From Curtobacterium sp. MCSS17_007 (GTDB taxonomy: Bacteria; Actinomycetota; Actinomycetes; Actinomycetales; Microbacteriaceae), in NCBI RefSeq assembly GCF_003234175.2, contig NZ_CP126257.1:1302001-1366000 (forward strand): a DNA stretch of 64,000 bases. Reading direction: 5' to 3'. The notes under the pieces are model-generated. The model searched no databases and was not told the origin of the DNA. It was given only the letters and a program-made list of their open reading frames with translations. The position numbers and the translations under genes were made by a program. Each line of letters begins with the position of its first letter. Positions within the stretch are counted from its first letter, which is position 1. Positions 50,090 through 58,432 of the stretch are shown here, one piece after another.

Positions 50090-50095
50090 TACGAT
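50090..50095 (+). promoter_or_regulatory. DUF1990 gene -10 element
   Basis: TACGAT ends seven bases before the ATG at 50103, with no ribosome binding site: a leaderless arrangement. Confidence 0.5.
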
Positions 50096-50102
50096 GGGCG
50101 GC

Positions 50103-50750
50103 ATGAGTTCCCGCGGCAGCTACCGGACCGCCCTGACCTACGGCGCCGTCGGTGCCACGCAGGCGGCGGACCTCATGACGTACCCGCCGGAGGGCTTCAC
50201 CCCGGCGGAGTCCCGGGCACGGATCGGTCACGGCGACGCGCGCTTCGAGACCGCGGTCACGCAGGCCCTGACGTGGCAGATCCAGGAGCGCAGCGGTGTC
50301 CGCGTGCACGTCGAGGACCAGCCCGACGACGACGAGGTCCGCTACAACCCGGTGACGTTCGACGAGCACGGCGTCCCGGTCGCGCCCGCCTCGATCGGCA
50401 CGCCCCGTGTCGAGAAGTTCGCCGCCGACGGTACGCCGTTGCTGACGGCGGGCACGACGGCGACGCTCGAGATGCACGCCTTCGGGCAGACGGTCCACGC
50501 GCCGGTCCGCGTCGTGTCGATCATCGACGAGGCCGACCGCAAGGGCTTCGCCTACGGCACGCTCGAGGGGCACCCGCTCTCGGGCGAGGAGTCGTTCGTG
50601 GTCGAGCGGACGAGCGACGGATCGGTCTGGTTGCAGGTCCGGCAGTTCTCGCAGCCAGCGTCTCGCAAGTGGGCGCTCGTGGCACCGCTCCTGCGGCGGC
50701 AGCAGCGCGTGATGGCGGCCAAGTACCTGGCGGCGCTCCGCGGCGACTGA
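50103..50750 (+). CDS. DUF1990 family protein
   Basis: A 215-residue protein of the DUF1990 family; function unknown. Typical sequence includes LTYGAVGATQ at the start and GFAYGTLEGHPLSGEESFVVER in the second half, which suggests a ligand-binding SRPBCC-like or START-like fold by resemblance only. No signal peptide or membrane helix is seen. ATG 50103 (MSSRGS...) is preferred over the in-frame ATG 50094, which overlaps the promoter hexamer. It is convergent with the HAD gene. Confidence 0.85.
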   Translation: MSSRGSYRTALTYGAVGATQAADLMTYPPEGFTPAESRARIGHGDARFETAVTQALTWQIQERSGVRVHVEDQPDDDEVRYNPVTFDEHGVPVAPASIGTPRVEKFAADGTPLLTAGTTATLEMHAFGQTVHAPVRVVSIIDEADRKGFAYGTLEGHPLSGEESFVVERTSDGSVWLQVRQFSQPASRKWALVAPLLRRQQRVMAAKYLAALRGD

Positions 50751-50809
50751 CCGGGCACGGCCGCAGCGAGGTCCCGGAAGAACGCGGCCGGACGCCGGAG
50801 CCGCAGCGC

Positions 50810-51502
50810 TCAGCGCAGGGGCTGCAGTGCGGCGATCGTCTCCTCGAGCACACCGGCGTCCTGGAGACAGTCCCGCGCGACGCACACCGCGCTCGTGCCG
50901 CGCAGCGCGTCGACGTCGTAGACCCCGGTCGCGACGGCCGCGAACGGGATGCCCACGGCGTCGGCCGCCTCGCCGTCCCGCGGAGTGTCCCCGACGATGA
51001 CGGCGCGGGTGCCGGCCAGTGCCGCAGCGGCCCGCGACGTGACCCCGGTGCGCTCGACCTCCTCGTCACCGAAGTACGAGTGCTCCCAGTCGAAGGCGTC
51101 GACGTCGAACCCGGCTCCGGCGAGCTTGACCCGTGCCCGGTGCGCCGAGTTCCCGGTGAGCAGGCCGTTCCGCCACCCGAGCTCGGCGAACCGGCGCACC
51201 AGCGCGATCGCGCCCGGTGCGGGGGAGCGGCGCTCACCGCGGCCGTACCGCTCGTCGGTCAGGTCGCGCAGGTGACGGCTCACGGTGGGGATGAGGGCGT
51301 CGTCGAGGTCGTGCGCGCGAACGTGCTCGGCGATGAGCCCGGCGTCGGTGCGGCCGTGCTGGTGCCCGACCATCAGCACGAGGTCACGGCCGACGGCGCG
51401 CTCGAGCGCCAGGTGGTAGAGGTTGCCCGGCGACGCGGCGTTCAACACGAGGGTGCCGTCGATGTCCCACAGCACCGTGGTGGGGACGGTGTGGTGCTCC
51501 AT
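50810..51502 (-). CDS. HAD-superfamily hydrolase (phosphoglycolate phosphatase-like)
   Basis: A 230-residue HAD hydrolase. The nucleophile motif is VLWDIDGTLVLNAASP (DxDGT, about residues 11-16), a helical cap follows (to about 90), then the Thr/Ser motif GLLTGNSAHRA, and GDTPRDGEAADAVGI as the acidic motif IV with the expected Asp. The cap type resembles Gph/PGP-like proteins, but the substrate is not recognisable. The ATG at 51502 is divergent from hemW, 28 bases between the two start codons. Confidence 0.88.
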   Translation of the reverse strand: MEHHTVPTTVLWDIDGTLVLNAASPGNLYHLALERAVGRDLVLMVGHQHGRTDAGLIAEHVRAHDLDDALIPTVSRHLRDLTDERYGRGERRSPAPGAIALVRRFAELGWRNGLLTGNSAHRARVKLAGAGFDVDAFDWEHSYFGDEEVERTGVTSRAAAALAGTRAVIVGDTPRDGEAADAVGIPFAAVATGVYDVDALRGTSAVCVARDCLQDAGVLEETIAALQPLR

Positions 51503-51530
51503 GCCTCCATCATGGCCGACAATGGAGTCC
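51503..51530. promoter_or_regulatory. 28-base divergent promoter gap between HAD gene and hemW
   Basis: Reading right, GACAAT (51518-51523) is seven bases before the hemW ATG. Reading left, CATGAT (bases 51514 to 51509) is six bases before the HAD ATG. Each gene's -35 region would lie within the other gene. Confidence 0.45.
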
Positions 51531-52766
51531 ATGCCGAGTGCTCTCCCGCTCGCCGACCCCGCACCCGCGGACGGCCTCCTCACCCCCGGTCCCGGCGCCG
51601 GCGACGTCCCCTTCGGGGTCTACGTGCACGTGCCCTTCTGCCGGGTGCGCTGCGGCTACTGCGACTTCAACACGTACACGGCGTCGGAGCTGCGTGGCGT
51701 GCGGCGCGACGACTACGCCGGGCACGCCGTGCAGGAGATCCGCTGGGCGGCGGAGGTGCTCGAGCGCTCAGGGGTCCCGCGCCGTCCCGTCTCGACGGTG
51801 TTCTTCGGCGGGGGCACGCCGACCATGCTGCCGGCCGACGACCTCGTGATGATCCTCCGCGCGATCGACGACACCTGGGGGATCGTCCCCGGGGCCGAGG
51901 TCACGACCGAGGCCAACCCGGACTCCGTCGACGCCGAGTCGATCGCGACCCTGCAGCGCGGCGGCTTCACGCGCATGAGCTACGGGATGCAGTCGGCGGT
52001 GCCGCACGTCCTCGCCACCCTCGACCGGACGCACGACCCCGAGCGCGTGCCGTTGGTGGTCGACCTGGCGAAGCAGCAGGGTCTCGACGTCAGCCTGGAC
52101 CTCATCTACTCGACCCCGGGGGAGTCGCTCGCCGACTGGCGCACCTCGCTCGACGCCGCACTGGCCTGTGCACCGGACCACGTCTCCGCGTACTCGCTCA
52201 TCGTCGAGGAGGGCACGGCGATGGGTCGGATGGTCGCGCGCGGTGAGCTGCCGGCCCCGGACGACGACCTGGCCGCGGACATGTACGAGCTCGCCGACCG
52301 GACCCTCGCCGACGCCGGGTACTCCTGGTACGAGGTGTCGAACTGGGCTCGCACCGACGGGGCGGACGGCCCCGCGACCCACGCGAGCCGGCACAACCTG
52401 TCCTACTGGAAGGGCCACGACTGGTGGGGCGTCGGCCCGGGCGCGCACTCGGCGGTCGCCGGCACCCGCTGGTGGAACGTCAAGCACCCGGCCGCGTACG
52501 CGAACCGGGTGCTGTCGGGGGATTCGCCGGCCGCCGGGCGCGAGACCCTGGACGCGGACACGCGGTACGTCGAGCGCGTGCTCCTCGCGGCGCGGGTCCG
52601 CGGCGAGCTCGCCACCGCGGAACTCGGCAAGGAGGCCCGTGGCCGTGTCGCCGGTCTCATCGCCCGAGGGCTCGTGGACGGATCGGCCGCGGTGCGGGGG
52701 CGGATCGAGCTGACGCTGCAGGGCCGGCTGCTCGCGGACGCGGTCGTCCGCGAGCTGCTCGACTGA
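51531..52766 (+). CDS. hemW: HemW, heme chaperone of the radical SAM family
   Basis: HemW is a heme-binding chaperone, related to but distinct from the oxygen-independent coproporphyrinogen oxidase HemN. The 411-residue product has YVHVPFCRVRCGYCDFNTY with the CxxxCxxC cluster at about residues 37, 41 and 44, then TVFFGGGTPTML, EANPDSVDAESI and GMQSAVPHVLATLDR. The GYC pattern just after the third cysteine, without an extra Cys, fits HemW. The C-terminal HemN domain ends in a short winged helix. Start as for the promoter above. Confidence 0.93.
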   Translation: MPSALPLADPAPADGLLTPGPGAGDVPFGVYVHVPFCRVRCGYCDFNTYTASELRGVRRDDYAGHAVQEIRWAAEVLERSGVPRRPVSTVFFGGGTPTMLPADDLVMILRAIDDTWGIVPGAEVTTEANPDSVDAESIATLQRGGFTRMSYGMQSAVPHVLATLDRTHDPERVPLVVDLAKQQGLDVSLDLIYSTPGESLADWRTSLDAALACAPDHVSAYSLIVEEGTAMGRMVARGELPAPDDDLAADMYELADRTLADAGYSWYEVSNWARTDGADGPATHASRHNLSYWKGHDWWGVGPGAHSAVAGTRWWNVKHPAAYANRVLSGDSPAAGRETLDADTRYVERVLLAARVRGELATAELGKEARGRVAGLIARGLVDGSAAVRGRIELTLQGRLLADAVVRELLD

Positions 52767-52782
52767 CCTCCGCCCGAGCGGC

Positions 52783-53226
52783 CTACTGCTTGATGAACTC
52801 GATCGTGAGCGGGTAGCGGTAGAAGTCGCCGCGGTTCGCCGCGATCGCCGCGATGATCGCGAACACGATCACGAGCACCCCGATGATCGGGAGCAGCACG
52901 AACCCGATCAGGACGATGGTGAGCAGGCCCGCCACCAGGTAGGCGATCGCCATCGTGATGTGGAAGTTCAGTGCCTGGCGGGTGTGCTCCTTGACGAACT
53001 GCCCGCGGTCGCGCAGCACCAGGTAGGCGATGACCGGCACGACGAGGCTGAAGAAGATGCCGCCGATGTGGGTCAGCGTGGCCCAGAGACGTTGGTCCTC
53101 CGGGGACATCGGCTGGGGCGGCGTGTAACCGGCCGGGTACTGCGGTCCCTGCGGGTTCCGGGGTCCTCCCGGCTGCTGGCCGTAGGGGCCGTCCTGCGGG
53201 CCGCCTTGTTGCTGTCCGTAGCTCAT
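52783..53226 (-). CDS. DUF4870 membrane protein
   Basis: A 147-residue protein with a Gln/Gly/Pro-rich cytoplasmic N-terminus (about 1-42) and then a DUF4870 domain: LWATLTHIGGIFFSLVVPVIAYLVLRDRG and about three hydrophobic segments to residue 125. Function is unknown. The ATG at 53226 has TACGCT six bases upstream on its strand, a leaderless arrangement. It converges with hemW (16-base gap) and diverges from hrcA. Confidence 0.85.
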   Translation of the reverse strand: MSYGQQQGGPQDGPYGQQPGGPRNPQGPQYPAGYTPPQPMSPEDQRLWATLTHIGGIFFSLVVPVIAYLVLRDRGQFVKEHTRQALNFHITMAIAYLVAGLLTIVLIGFVLLPIIGVLVIVFAIIAAIAANRGDFYRYPLTIEFIKQ

Positions 53227-53232
53227 GCGGTG

Positions 53233-53238
53233 AGCGTA
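53233..53238 (-). promoter_or_regulatory. DUF4870 gene -10 element
   Basis: TACGCT on the minus strand ends six bases before the ATG at 53226; no ribosome binding site is present. Confidence 0.5.
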
Positions 53239-53281
53239 CCGGGAGGGGCCGCTCCGGTGCCGGACGGTCGGTGGTCGGGCG

Positions 53282-53313
53282 TAGGATCAGCAGTCGACAC
53301 GTCCGAGTGCCAG
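53282..53313 (+). promoter_or_regulatory. hrcA promoter with degenerate CIRCE operator
   Basis: TAGGAT (53282-53287) is the -10 hexamer. It overlaps an inverted repeat TCAGCAGTC-N9-GAGTGCCAG (53287-53313). The CIRCE consensus is TTAGCACTC-N9-GAGTGCTAA, and seven of nine bases match in each arm with the exact nine-base spacer. This is the HrcA binding site by resemblance and implies autoregulation of hrcA-dnaJ. Confidence 0.8.
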
Positions 53314-53334
53314 CATCGAACGGAAGGGGTCCGG

Positions 53335-54357
53335 ATGGTCAGCGAACGCTCCCTCGAGGTCCTCAAGGCGATCGTGCGGGACTACGTCGCCTCACGCGAG
53401 CCCGTCGGCTCGAAGACCATCGTTGAGCGCCACGCTTTCGGGGTGAGCGCTGCGACGATCCGCAACGACATGGCGCAGCTCGAGGACGAGCAGCTCATCG
53501 CGGCACCGCACACGTCCTCCGGTCGGGTGCCGACGGACAAGGGGTACCGCGTCTTCGTCGACCACCTCGCCGCCGCCCGGCCGCTGTCGAGCGCGCAGCG
53601 GCACGCGATCGAGACCTTCCTCGGGGCGCCGAACGACCTCGACGAGGTCCTCGGGCGCACGGTCCGCCTGCTCAGCCAGCTCACGAACCAGGTCGCGCTC
53701 GTGCAGTACCCGTCGATGGTGCGCGCCCGCGTGCAGCACGTCGAGCTGGTCCGGCTCGGTGACACCCGGCTCATGGTCGTCCTCATCACCGACACCGCCC
53801 GCGTCGAGCAGCGGGTCGTCGAGACGGACGTCCCCCTGGGAGAGGACGCGCTCACGGAGCTGCGCGCCGTCGTGAACGGTGCGAGCGTCGGGCTCCTGCT
53901 GCAGGACGTCCCGCGGGCCCTCCGCGCGGTGCCGCAGCAGCTGCGTCCTGACGCGCAGACGCTCGGCGGCGTCGTCGTCGCGACGCTCATCGAGCAGGTC
54001 GCCGCCAACCGACAGGACCGTCTGGTGATGGCCGGCGCGGCGAACCTGGCGAAGAGTGAGCGGGACTTCTCCGGCGGTCTGTTCCCCGTGCTCGAGGCGA
54101 TCGAGGAACAGGTGACCCTGCTCCGGTTGTTCGGCGAGATGCAGGTCGACGACGTGGCCGTCGCCGCGAGCATCGGCGTGGAGAACGCCGAGTACGGTCT
54201 CGACGCGACGAGCATCGTCGCCGGCGGGTACCTCGCCGGCGGGGGAGCGGTCGCCCGTCTGGGCGTCCTCGGCCCGACCCGCATGGACTACGGCACGAAC
54301 ATGGCCGCCGTGCGGGCCGTCGCTCGGTACCTGTCCAAGCTGCTGGGTGAACATTGA
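53335..54357 (+). CDS. hrcA: HrcA heat-inducible transcription repressor
   Basis: HrcA represses chaperone genes by binding CIRCE, with GroEL keeping it active. The 340-residue product begins VSERSLEVLKAIVRDYVASREPVGSKTI, the winged-helix DNA-binding domain, and contains GVSAATIRNDMAQLEDEQLI, SSGRVPTDKGYRVFVD and the central GAF-like and dimerisation regions. The ATG at 53335 follows GGAAGGGG. A CIRCE-like operator lies 22 bases upstream, and dnaJ follows in the same direction. Confidence 0.96.
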   Translation: MVSERSLEVLKAIVRDYVASREPVGSKTIVERHAFGVSAATIRNDMAQLEDEQLIAAPHTSSGRVPTDKGYRVFVDHLAAARPLSSAQRHAIETFLGAPNDLDEVLGRTVRLLSQLTNQVALVQYPSMVRARVQHVELVRLGDTRLMVVLITDTARVEQRVVETDVPLGEDALTELRAVVNGASVGLLLQDVPRALRAVPQQLRPDAQTLGGVVVATLIEQVAANRQDRLVMAGAANLAKSERDFSGGLFPVLEAIEEQVTLLRLFGEMQVDDVAVAASIGVENAEYGLDATSIVAGGYLAGGGAVARLGVLGPTRMDYGTNMAAVRAVARYLSKLLGEH

Positions 54358-54468
54358 CCGGGCCGCACGCCCGGCGCGAGCGGCACCGCGGACGTGGTCC
54401 GTGCCTCCAGACCGACCCGCGGCGACCGCCGCGATCCACCGACCGAACCGAAACCGACTGAGGGATAC

Positions 54469-55581
54469 GTGGCAGACCACTACGACGTCCTCGGCGTCCA
54501 GCCGGACGCCTCCGATGCCGACATCAAGAAGGCCTACCGACGCCTGGCGCGCGAGCTGCACCCGGACGTCAACCCGAGCCCCGACGCAGCCGAGCGCTTC
54601 AAGGACGTCACGCACGCGTACGACGTGCTGAGCGACCCGGAGCAGCGGCGCCGGTACGACGCCGGACCGCAGGCCGACAGTCCCTTCGGCGGCGGTGCGG
54701 GCGGCTTCAGTGACATCTTCGACGCCTTCTTCGGTGGCGGTGGTGGCGGCGGACGCGGCAACGGTCCGCGGAGCCGAGCCGAGCGTGGGCAGGACGCCCT
54801 GCTCCGCATCGAGGTCGACCTGGACGAGGTCGTCTTCGGCACCCACAAGGACGTCGAGGTCGACACCGCCGTCGTCTGCGAGACCTGCAACGGGTCCTGC
54901 TGCGCACCCGGCACGAGCCCGCGCACCTGCGACATCTGCGGCGGCTCCGGCCACATCCAGCGCCAGGTCCGCTCGCTGCTCGGCAACGTCGTCACCAGCG
55001 CCCCTTGCGGCACGTGCCGCGGCTACGGCACCGTCATCCCGAACCCGTGCCCGACCTGCCAGGGGCAGGGTCGCGTCCGCGCCCGGCGGACGATCCCCGT
55101 CGACGTCCCCGCGGGCGTCGAGACCGGCCTCCGCCTGCAGATGCCGGGCCAGGGCGAGGTCGGCCCGGCCGGCGGTCCCTCCGGTGACCTGTACCTCGAG
55201 GTGAAGGTGCGGCACCACGACGTCTTCAGCCGCGACGGCGACGACCTGCTCGCGACGCTCGAGGTCCAGATGACCGACGCGATCCTCGGTACCCAGACGA
55301 CGATCGACGGCCTCGACGGTCCGGTCGAGCTCGAGATCCGACCGGGTGTGCAGAGCGCCGACGTCCTGGTCATCAAGGACCGCGGCGTCACGAAGCTCCG
55401 CGGCAACGGCCGCGGCGACCTCCGGGTCGGGGTGCAGGTCGTGACCCCGACGAAGCTCTCGCACAAGGAGCGCCAGCTCGTCGAGCAGCTCGCCAAGTCG
55501 CACAAGGCGGGCGGGCCGCAGCTCGCACGCTTCCAGCAGGGCATGTTCGGCAAGCTCCGCGACCGGTTCTTCAACTTCTGA
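54469..55581 (+). CDS. dnaJ: DnaJ co-chaperone (second paralogue type)
   Basis: DnaJ stimulates DnaK ATPase activity and delivers substrates. The 370-residue product has the J domain with the HPD motif (REL-HPD-VNPSPDA, about residues 31-33), a Gly-rich linker with GGGGGGG, and a zinc domain with four CxxC pairs (CETCNGSC, CDICGGSG, CGTCRGYG, CPTCQGQG). The first pair is followed by Ser-Cys, not the usual Gly, as in actinobacterial DnaJ2. GTG 54469 is preferred because the J domain begins there. dnaK and grpE are not in the window, which fits the hrcA-linked DnaJ2 rather than the dnaK operon DnaJ. Confidence 0.95.
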   Translation: MADHYDVLGVQPDASDADIKKAYRRLARELHPDVNPSPDAAERFKDVTHAYDVLSDPEQRRRYDAGPQADSPFGGGAGGFSDIFDAFFGGGGGGGRGNGPRSRAERGQDALLRIEVDLDEVVFGTHKDVEVDTAVVCETCNGSCCAPGTSPRTCDICGGSGHIQRQVRSLLGNVVTSAPCGTCRGYGTVIPNPCPTCQGQGRVRARRTIPVDVPAGVETGLRLQMPGQGEVGPAGGPSGDLYLEVKVRHHDVFSRDGDDLLATLEVQMTDAILGTQTTIDGLDGPVELEIRPGVQSADVLVIKDRGVTKLRGNGRGDLRVGVQVVTPTKLSHKERQLVEQLAKSHKAGGPQLARFQQGMFGKLRDRFFNF

Positions 55582-56351
55582 TGGCATCGCTGTACCTCGT
55601 CGGCCCCGGCGCCCTCGACGGCGTCGGGACCGGTGACGCGGTCTCGCTCGACGGCGCGGAGGGCCGCCACGCCGTGTCGGTGGCGCGGGTCCGCGTCGGC
55701 GAGACGCTGCGCCTCTCCGACGGTCGGGGCACGGTCGTCTCCGGCCCGGTCGCGTCGACCGGCAAGGACACGCTGACCCTGACGGTCGACGACGTCGCCG
55801 TCGAGGCGGAGCCGCGTCCCGCGCTCGTGCTCGTGCAGGCCCTCGCGAAGGGTGGTCGTGACGAGATGGCGGTGCAGGCGGCCACCGAGATCGGGGTCGA
55901 CCGCATCGTCCCGTGGTCGGCCGCGCGGAGCGTCTCGCGGTGGGACGGCGCGAAGGTCGAGAAGGGTCGCGCTCGGTGGGCCGCGATCGCGCAGGAGGCG
56001 GCGAAGCAGGCCGTCCGCTCGCGCGTGCCGTCCGTGCAGGCGCCGGTGACGACGGCGCAGCTCGCCGCCGGTGCCGGCACCGGGGGTACGGCAGTCGACC
56101 GGGAGGCGCGGCGCGCGCTGGTCGTGCTGGACCCGGTCGGACCGGTGCGGCTCTCCGCCTGGGAACCGCCGGCAGACGTCGAGGAGATCGTCCTGGTGGT
56201 CGGGCCCGAGGGCGGCATCGACGGCTCGGAGTTCGACCGGCTCGAGGCGGCCGGTGCCGTCCGGGTACGGCTCGGGGACACCGTGCTCCGCACCTCGACC
56301 GCTGGTCCCGCGGCGCTGGCGGTCCTGCAGACCCGCCTGGGCCGCTGGTAG
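55581..56351 (+). CDS. rsmE: 16S rRNA m3U1498 methyltransferase
   Basis: RsmE methylates N3 of U1498 in 16S rRNA using SAM. The 256-residue product has an N-terminal PUA-like region (GPGALDGVGTGDAVSLDGAEGRHAVSV) and a SPOUT knot domain with EIVLVVGPEGGIDGSEFD and RLGDTVLRTSTAGPAALAVLQ, the hallmark C-terminal SAM-binding knot. The ATG at 55581 overlaps the last base of the dnaJ stop. The hrcA-dnaJ-rsmE order is widely conserved. Confidence 0.95.
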   Translation: MASLYLVGPGALDGVGTGDAVSLDGAEGRHAVSVARVRVGETLRLSDGRGTVVSGPVASTGKDTLTLTVDDVAVEAEPRPALVLVQALAKGGRDEMAVQAATEIGVDRIVPWSAARSVSRWDGAKVEKGRARWAAIAQEAAKQAVRSRVPSVQAPVTTAQLAAGAGTGGTAVDREARRALVVLDPVGPVRLSAWEPPADVEEIVLVVGPEGGIDGSEFDRLEAAGAVRVRLGDTVLRTSTAGPAALAVLQTRLGRW

Positions 56352-56445
56352 TGCCGGGAGGCGTGACCGCGGCGCTGGTGGACACGGTGCGCGGTGCGGT
56401 TCCGCTGCGGGCGGACCACACCGGTCCCGCGTCGGTCCCGGGTCC

Positions 56446-56451
56446 TACGAT
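56446..56451 (+). promoter_or_regulatory. HIT gene -10 element
   Basis: TACGAT ends six bases before the HIT gene ATG at 56458, and no ribosome binding site is seen. This promoter would also serve phoH, ybeY and the genes after it. Confidence 0.5.
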
Positions 56452-56457
56452 GGACGC

Positions 56458-56814
56458 ATGAGCAGCAGCGAGCCGAGCGTCTTCTCGAAGATCATCGCCC
56501 GTGAGATCCCCGCGACGGTCGTCGCCGAGGACGACCGGGTGATCGCCATCGAGGACATCGCGCCCAAGGCGCCGGTGCACGTGCTCGTGATCCCCAAGAC
56601 CGAGCAGTACCGGGACGTCACCGAGCTCGCAGCGGGCGACCCCGACCTGCTCGCCCACGTGGTCGCCACCGCCCGTCGCATCGCCGACGAGCGGGCCGAC
56701 GGCCAGTTCCGTCTCGTCTTCAACACCGGCGAAGCCGCCGGTCAGACCGTGTTCCACGTGCACGCGCACGTCCTCGCAGGTGAACTGCACGAAGGGAATC
56801 TCCTTGCCGGCTGA
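56458..56814 (+). CDS. HIT family nucleotide hydrolase
   Basis: A 118-residue histidine-triad protein, hydrolase for nucleoside phosphoramidates and related AMP conjugates. The triad HVHAHVLAG (catalytic HxHxH, about residues 99-104) and VFSKIIAREIPATVVAEDDRV at the start fit the Hint/HinT branch. It starts a tight series with phoH, ybeY, a CBS-domain protein and era. The ATG at 56458 lacks a ribosome binding site. The physiological substrate is unknown. Confidence 0.93.
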   Translation: MSSSEPSVFSKIIAREIPATVVAEDDRVIAIEDIAPKAPVHVLVIPKTEQYRDVTELAAGDPDLLAHVVATARRIADERADGQFRLVFNTGEAAGQTVFHVHAHVLAGELHEGNLLAG

Positions 56815-57970
56815 CGAACCAGTCCACTCCGAACCCGTCCGTCCGACCGCCCGACCCGTGTCCGACCCGACGGACGTCACGGTCGACATCCAGGTCGACG
56901 GCATCGCGATGGTCCAGCTCCTGGGCCCGCAGGACCGCCTGCTCAAGACGGTCGAACGCCAGTACCCGACCGTCCGGGTGCTCGTCCGCGGCAACGAGGT
57001 GTCCCTGACCGGTGCGGAGCGCGACGTCGCCAGGGCACACGCACTCGTCGACGAGCTCGTCGGCATGGTGAAGCGCGGGCAGGACATCGGCCAGGCGGAC
57101 ATCCCGACCTCGGCGCGGATCCTCGACGAGGACCGCCGGCCGTCGGACACGTTCGGCACCCCGATCGTGTCGAGCCGCGGCAAGTCCGTGCGCCCGAAGA
57201 CCGACGGGCAGCGCGCGTACGTCGACGCCATCGACCAGCACACCATCACCTTCGGCATCGGCCCCGCCGGTACCGGCAAGACCTACCTGGCGATGGCCAA
57301 GGCGGTCCAGGCGCTGCAGCGTCGCGAGGTCACCCGGATCATCCTCACGCGTCCGGCGGTCGAGGCGGGCGAGCGTCTGGGGTTCCTGCCCGGCACGCTC
57401 ACCGACAAGATCGACCCGTACCTGCGCCCGCTGTACGACGCGCTCAACGAGATGATGGACCCCGAGCTCGTGCCGAAGCTGCTCGCGGCCGGCACGGTCG
57501 AGGTCGCGCCGCTGGCGTACATGCGCGGCCGGACGCTCAACGACTCCTTCGTGATCCTCGACGAGGCGCAGAACACCACGCCCGAGCAGATGAAGATGTT
57601 CCTGACGCGGCTCGGTTTCGGCTCGAAGATGGTCGTCACGGGCGACATCACCCAGGTCGACCTGCCCGGCAACCTGTCCGGCCTCCGGCTCGTGACGCGG
57701 ATCCTCGGCGACGTCGAGGACATCCACTTCGCACGGCTCGGCAGCGAGGACGTCGTCCGTCACACGCTGGTCGGACGCATCGTCGACGCGTACACCGTCT
57801 ACGACGAGGAACGACTCGCCGAGCAGGCCGGGCACCGCCCCGGGGGCCGGGGCACCGCGCCGGCCGGCAACCCCGCGGGCGCGAACCGCGCCGAGCGCCG
57901 CGGTCGTCCGCCGCAGGACCGCCAGCAGTCCCCGTACCCCCAGAACGACGCCCGAGGAGGCAACCGGTGA
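56804..57970 (+). CDS. PhoH-like ATPase
   Basis: A 388-residue PhoH family ATPase, often linked with YbeY and RNA metabolism; its exact role is unsettled. An N-terminal KH-like region (about 20-100) precedes a P-loop domain with GPAGTGKTYLAMAKAV (about 152-167), RPAVEAGERLGFLPGTLTDK, FVILDEAQNTTPEQMKMFLTR and TGDITQVDLP. A polar tail with Gly, Arg and Gln ends it. TTG 56804 is chosen because GAAGGGA lies six bases upstream; it starts before the HIT stop. The stop overlaps ybeY (GTGA). Confidence 0.92.
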   Translation: MPADEPVHSEPVRPTARPVSDPTDVTVDIQVDGIAMVQLLGPQDRLLKTVERQYPTVRVLVRGNEVSLTGAERDVARAHALVDELVGMVKRGQDIGQADIPTSARILDEDRRPSDTFGTPIVSSRGKSVRPKTDGQRAYVDAIDQHTITFGIGPAGTGKTYLAMAKAVQALQRREVTRIILTRPAVEAGERLGFLPGTLTDKIDPYLRPLYDALNEMMDPELVPKLLAAGTVEVAPLAYMRGRTLNDSFVILDEAQNTTPEQMKMFLTRLGFGSKMVVTGDITQVDLPGNLSGLRLVTRILGDVEDIHFARLGSEDVVRHTLVGRIVDAYTVYDEERLAEQAGHRPGGRGTAPAGNPAGANRAERRGRPPQDRQQSPYPQNDARGGNR

Positions 57971-58428
57971 GCATCGAGCTCAACAACGAGTCGGGTGTCG
58001 AGGTCGACGAGCAGGCCGTGCAGCAGCTCGCCGCCTTCGCGCTCGACGCGCTGCACGTCCACGCGGACGCGGAGCTCGCGATCGTGCTGGTCGACGAGGG
58101 CGCGATGGAGCAGCTCCACGTCCGGTGGATGGACGAGCCGGGCCCGACCGACGTCCTCAGCTTCCCGATGGACGAGCTCCGCCCTGGTACCGAGGACGAA
58201 CCGACCCCCGCCGGGCTGCTCGGCGACATCGTCGTGTGCCCGCAGGTCGCCGCCGAACAGGCGAAGACCGCCGGCCACACCACCACCGACGAGATGCTGC
58301 TGCTCACCTGCCACGGCATCCTGCACCTGCTCGGGTTCGACCACGCCGAACCCGAGGAGAAGGCCGAGATGTTCGGGCTCCAGGGCGAGATCCTCTCCGC
58401 CTTCGCCGCGCAGCGTCGCGGGCGGTGA
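57967..58428 (+). CDS. ybeY: YbeY endoribonuclease
   Basis: YbeY is a metal-dependent endoribonuclease that matures the 3' end of 16S rRNA and takes part in ribosome quality control. The 153-residue product carries the zinc site TCHGILHLLGFDHAEPEE (three His at about 116, 120 and 126) and DVLSFPMDE upstream. It begins with GTG overlapping the phoH stop. It precedes the CBS-domain gene by four bases. The phoH-ybeY pair is near-universal. Confidence 0.97.
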   Translation: MSIELNNESGVEVDEQAVQQLAAFALDALHVHADAELAIVLVDEGAMEQLHVRWMDEPGPTDVLSFPMDELRPGTEDEPTPAGLLGDIVVCPQVAAEQAKTAGHTTTDEMLLLTCHGILHLLGFDHAEPEEKAEMFGLQGEILSAFAAQRRGR

Positions 58429-58432
58429 CGTG

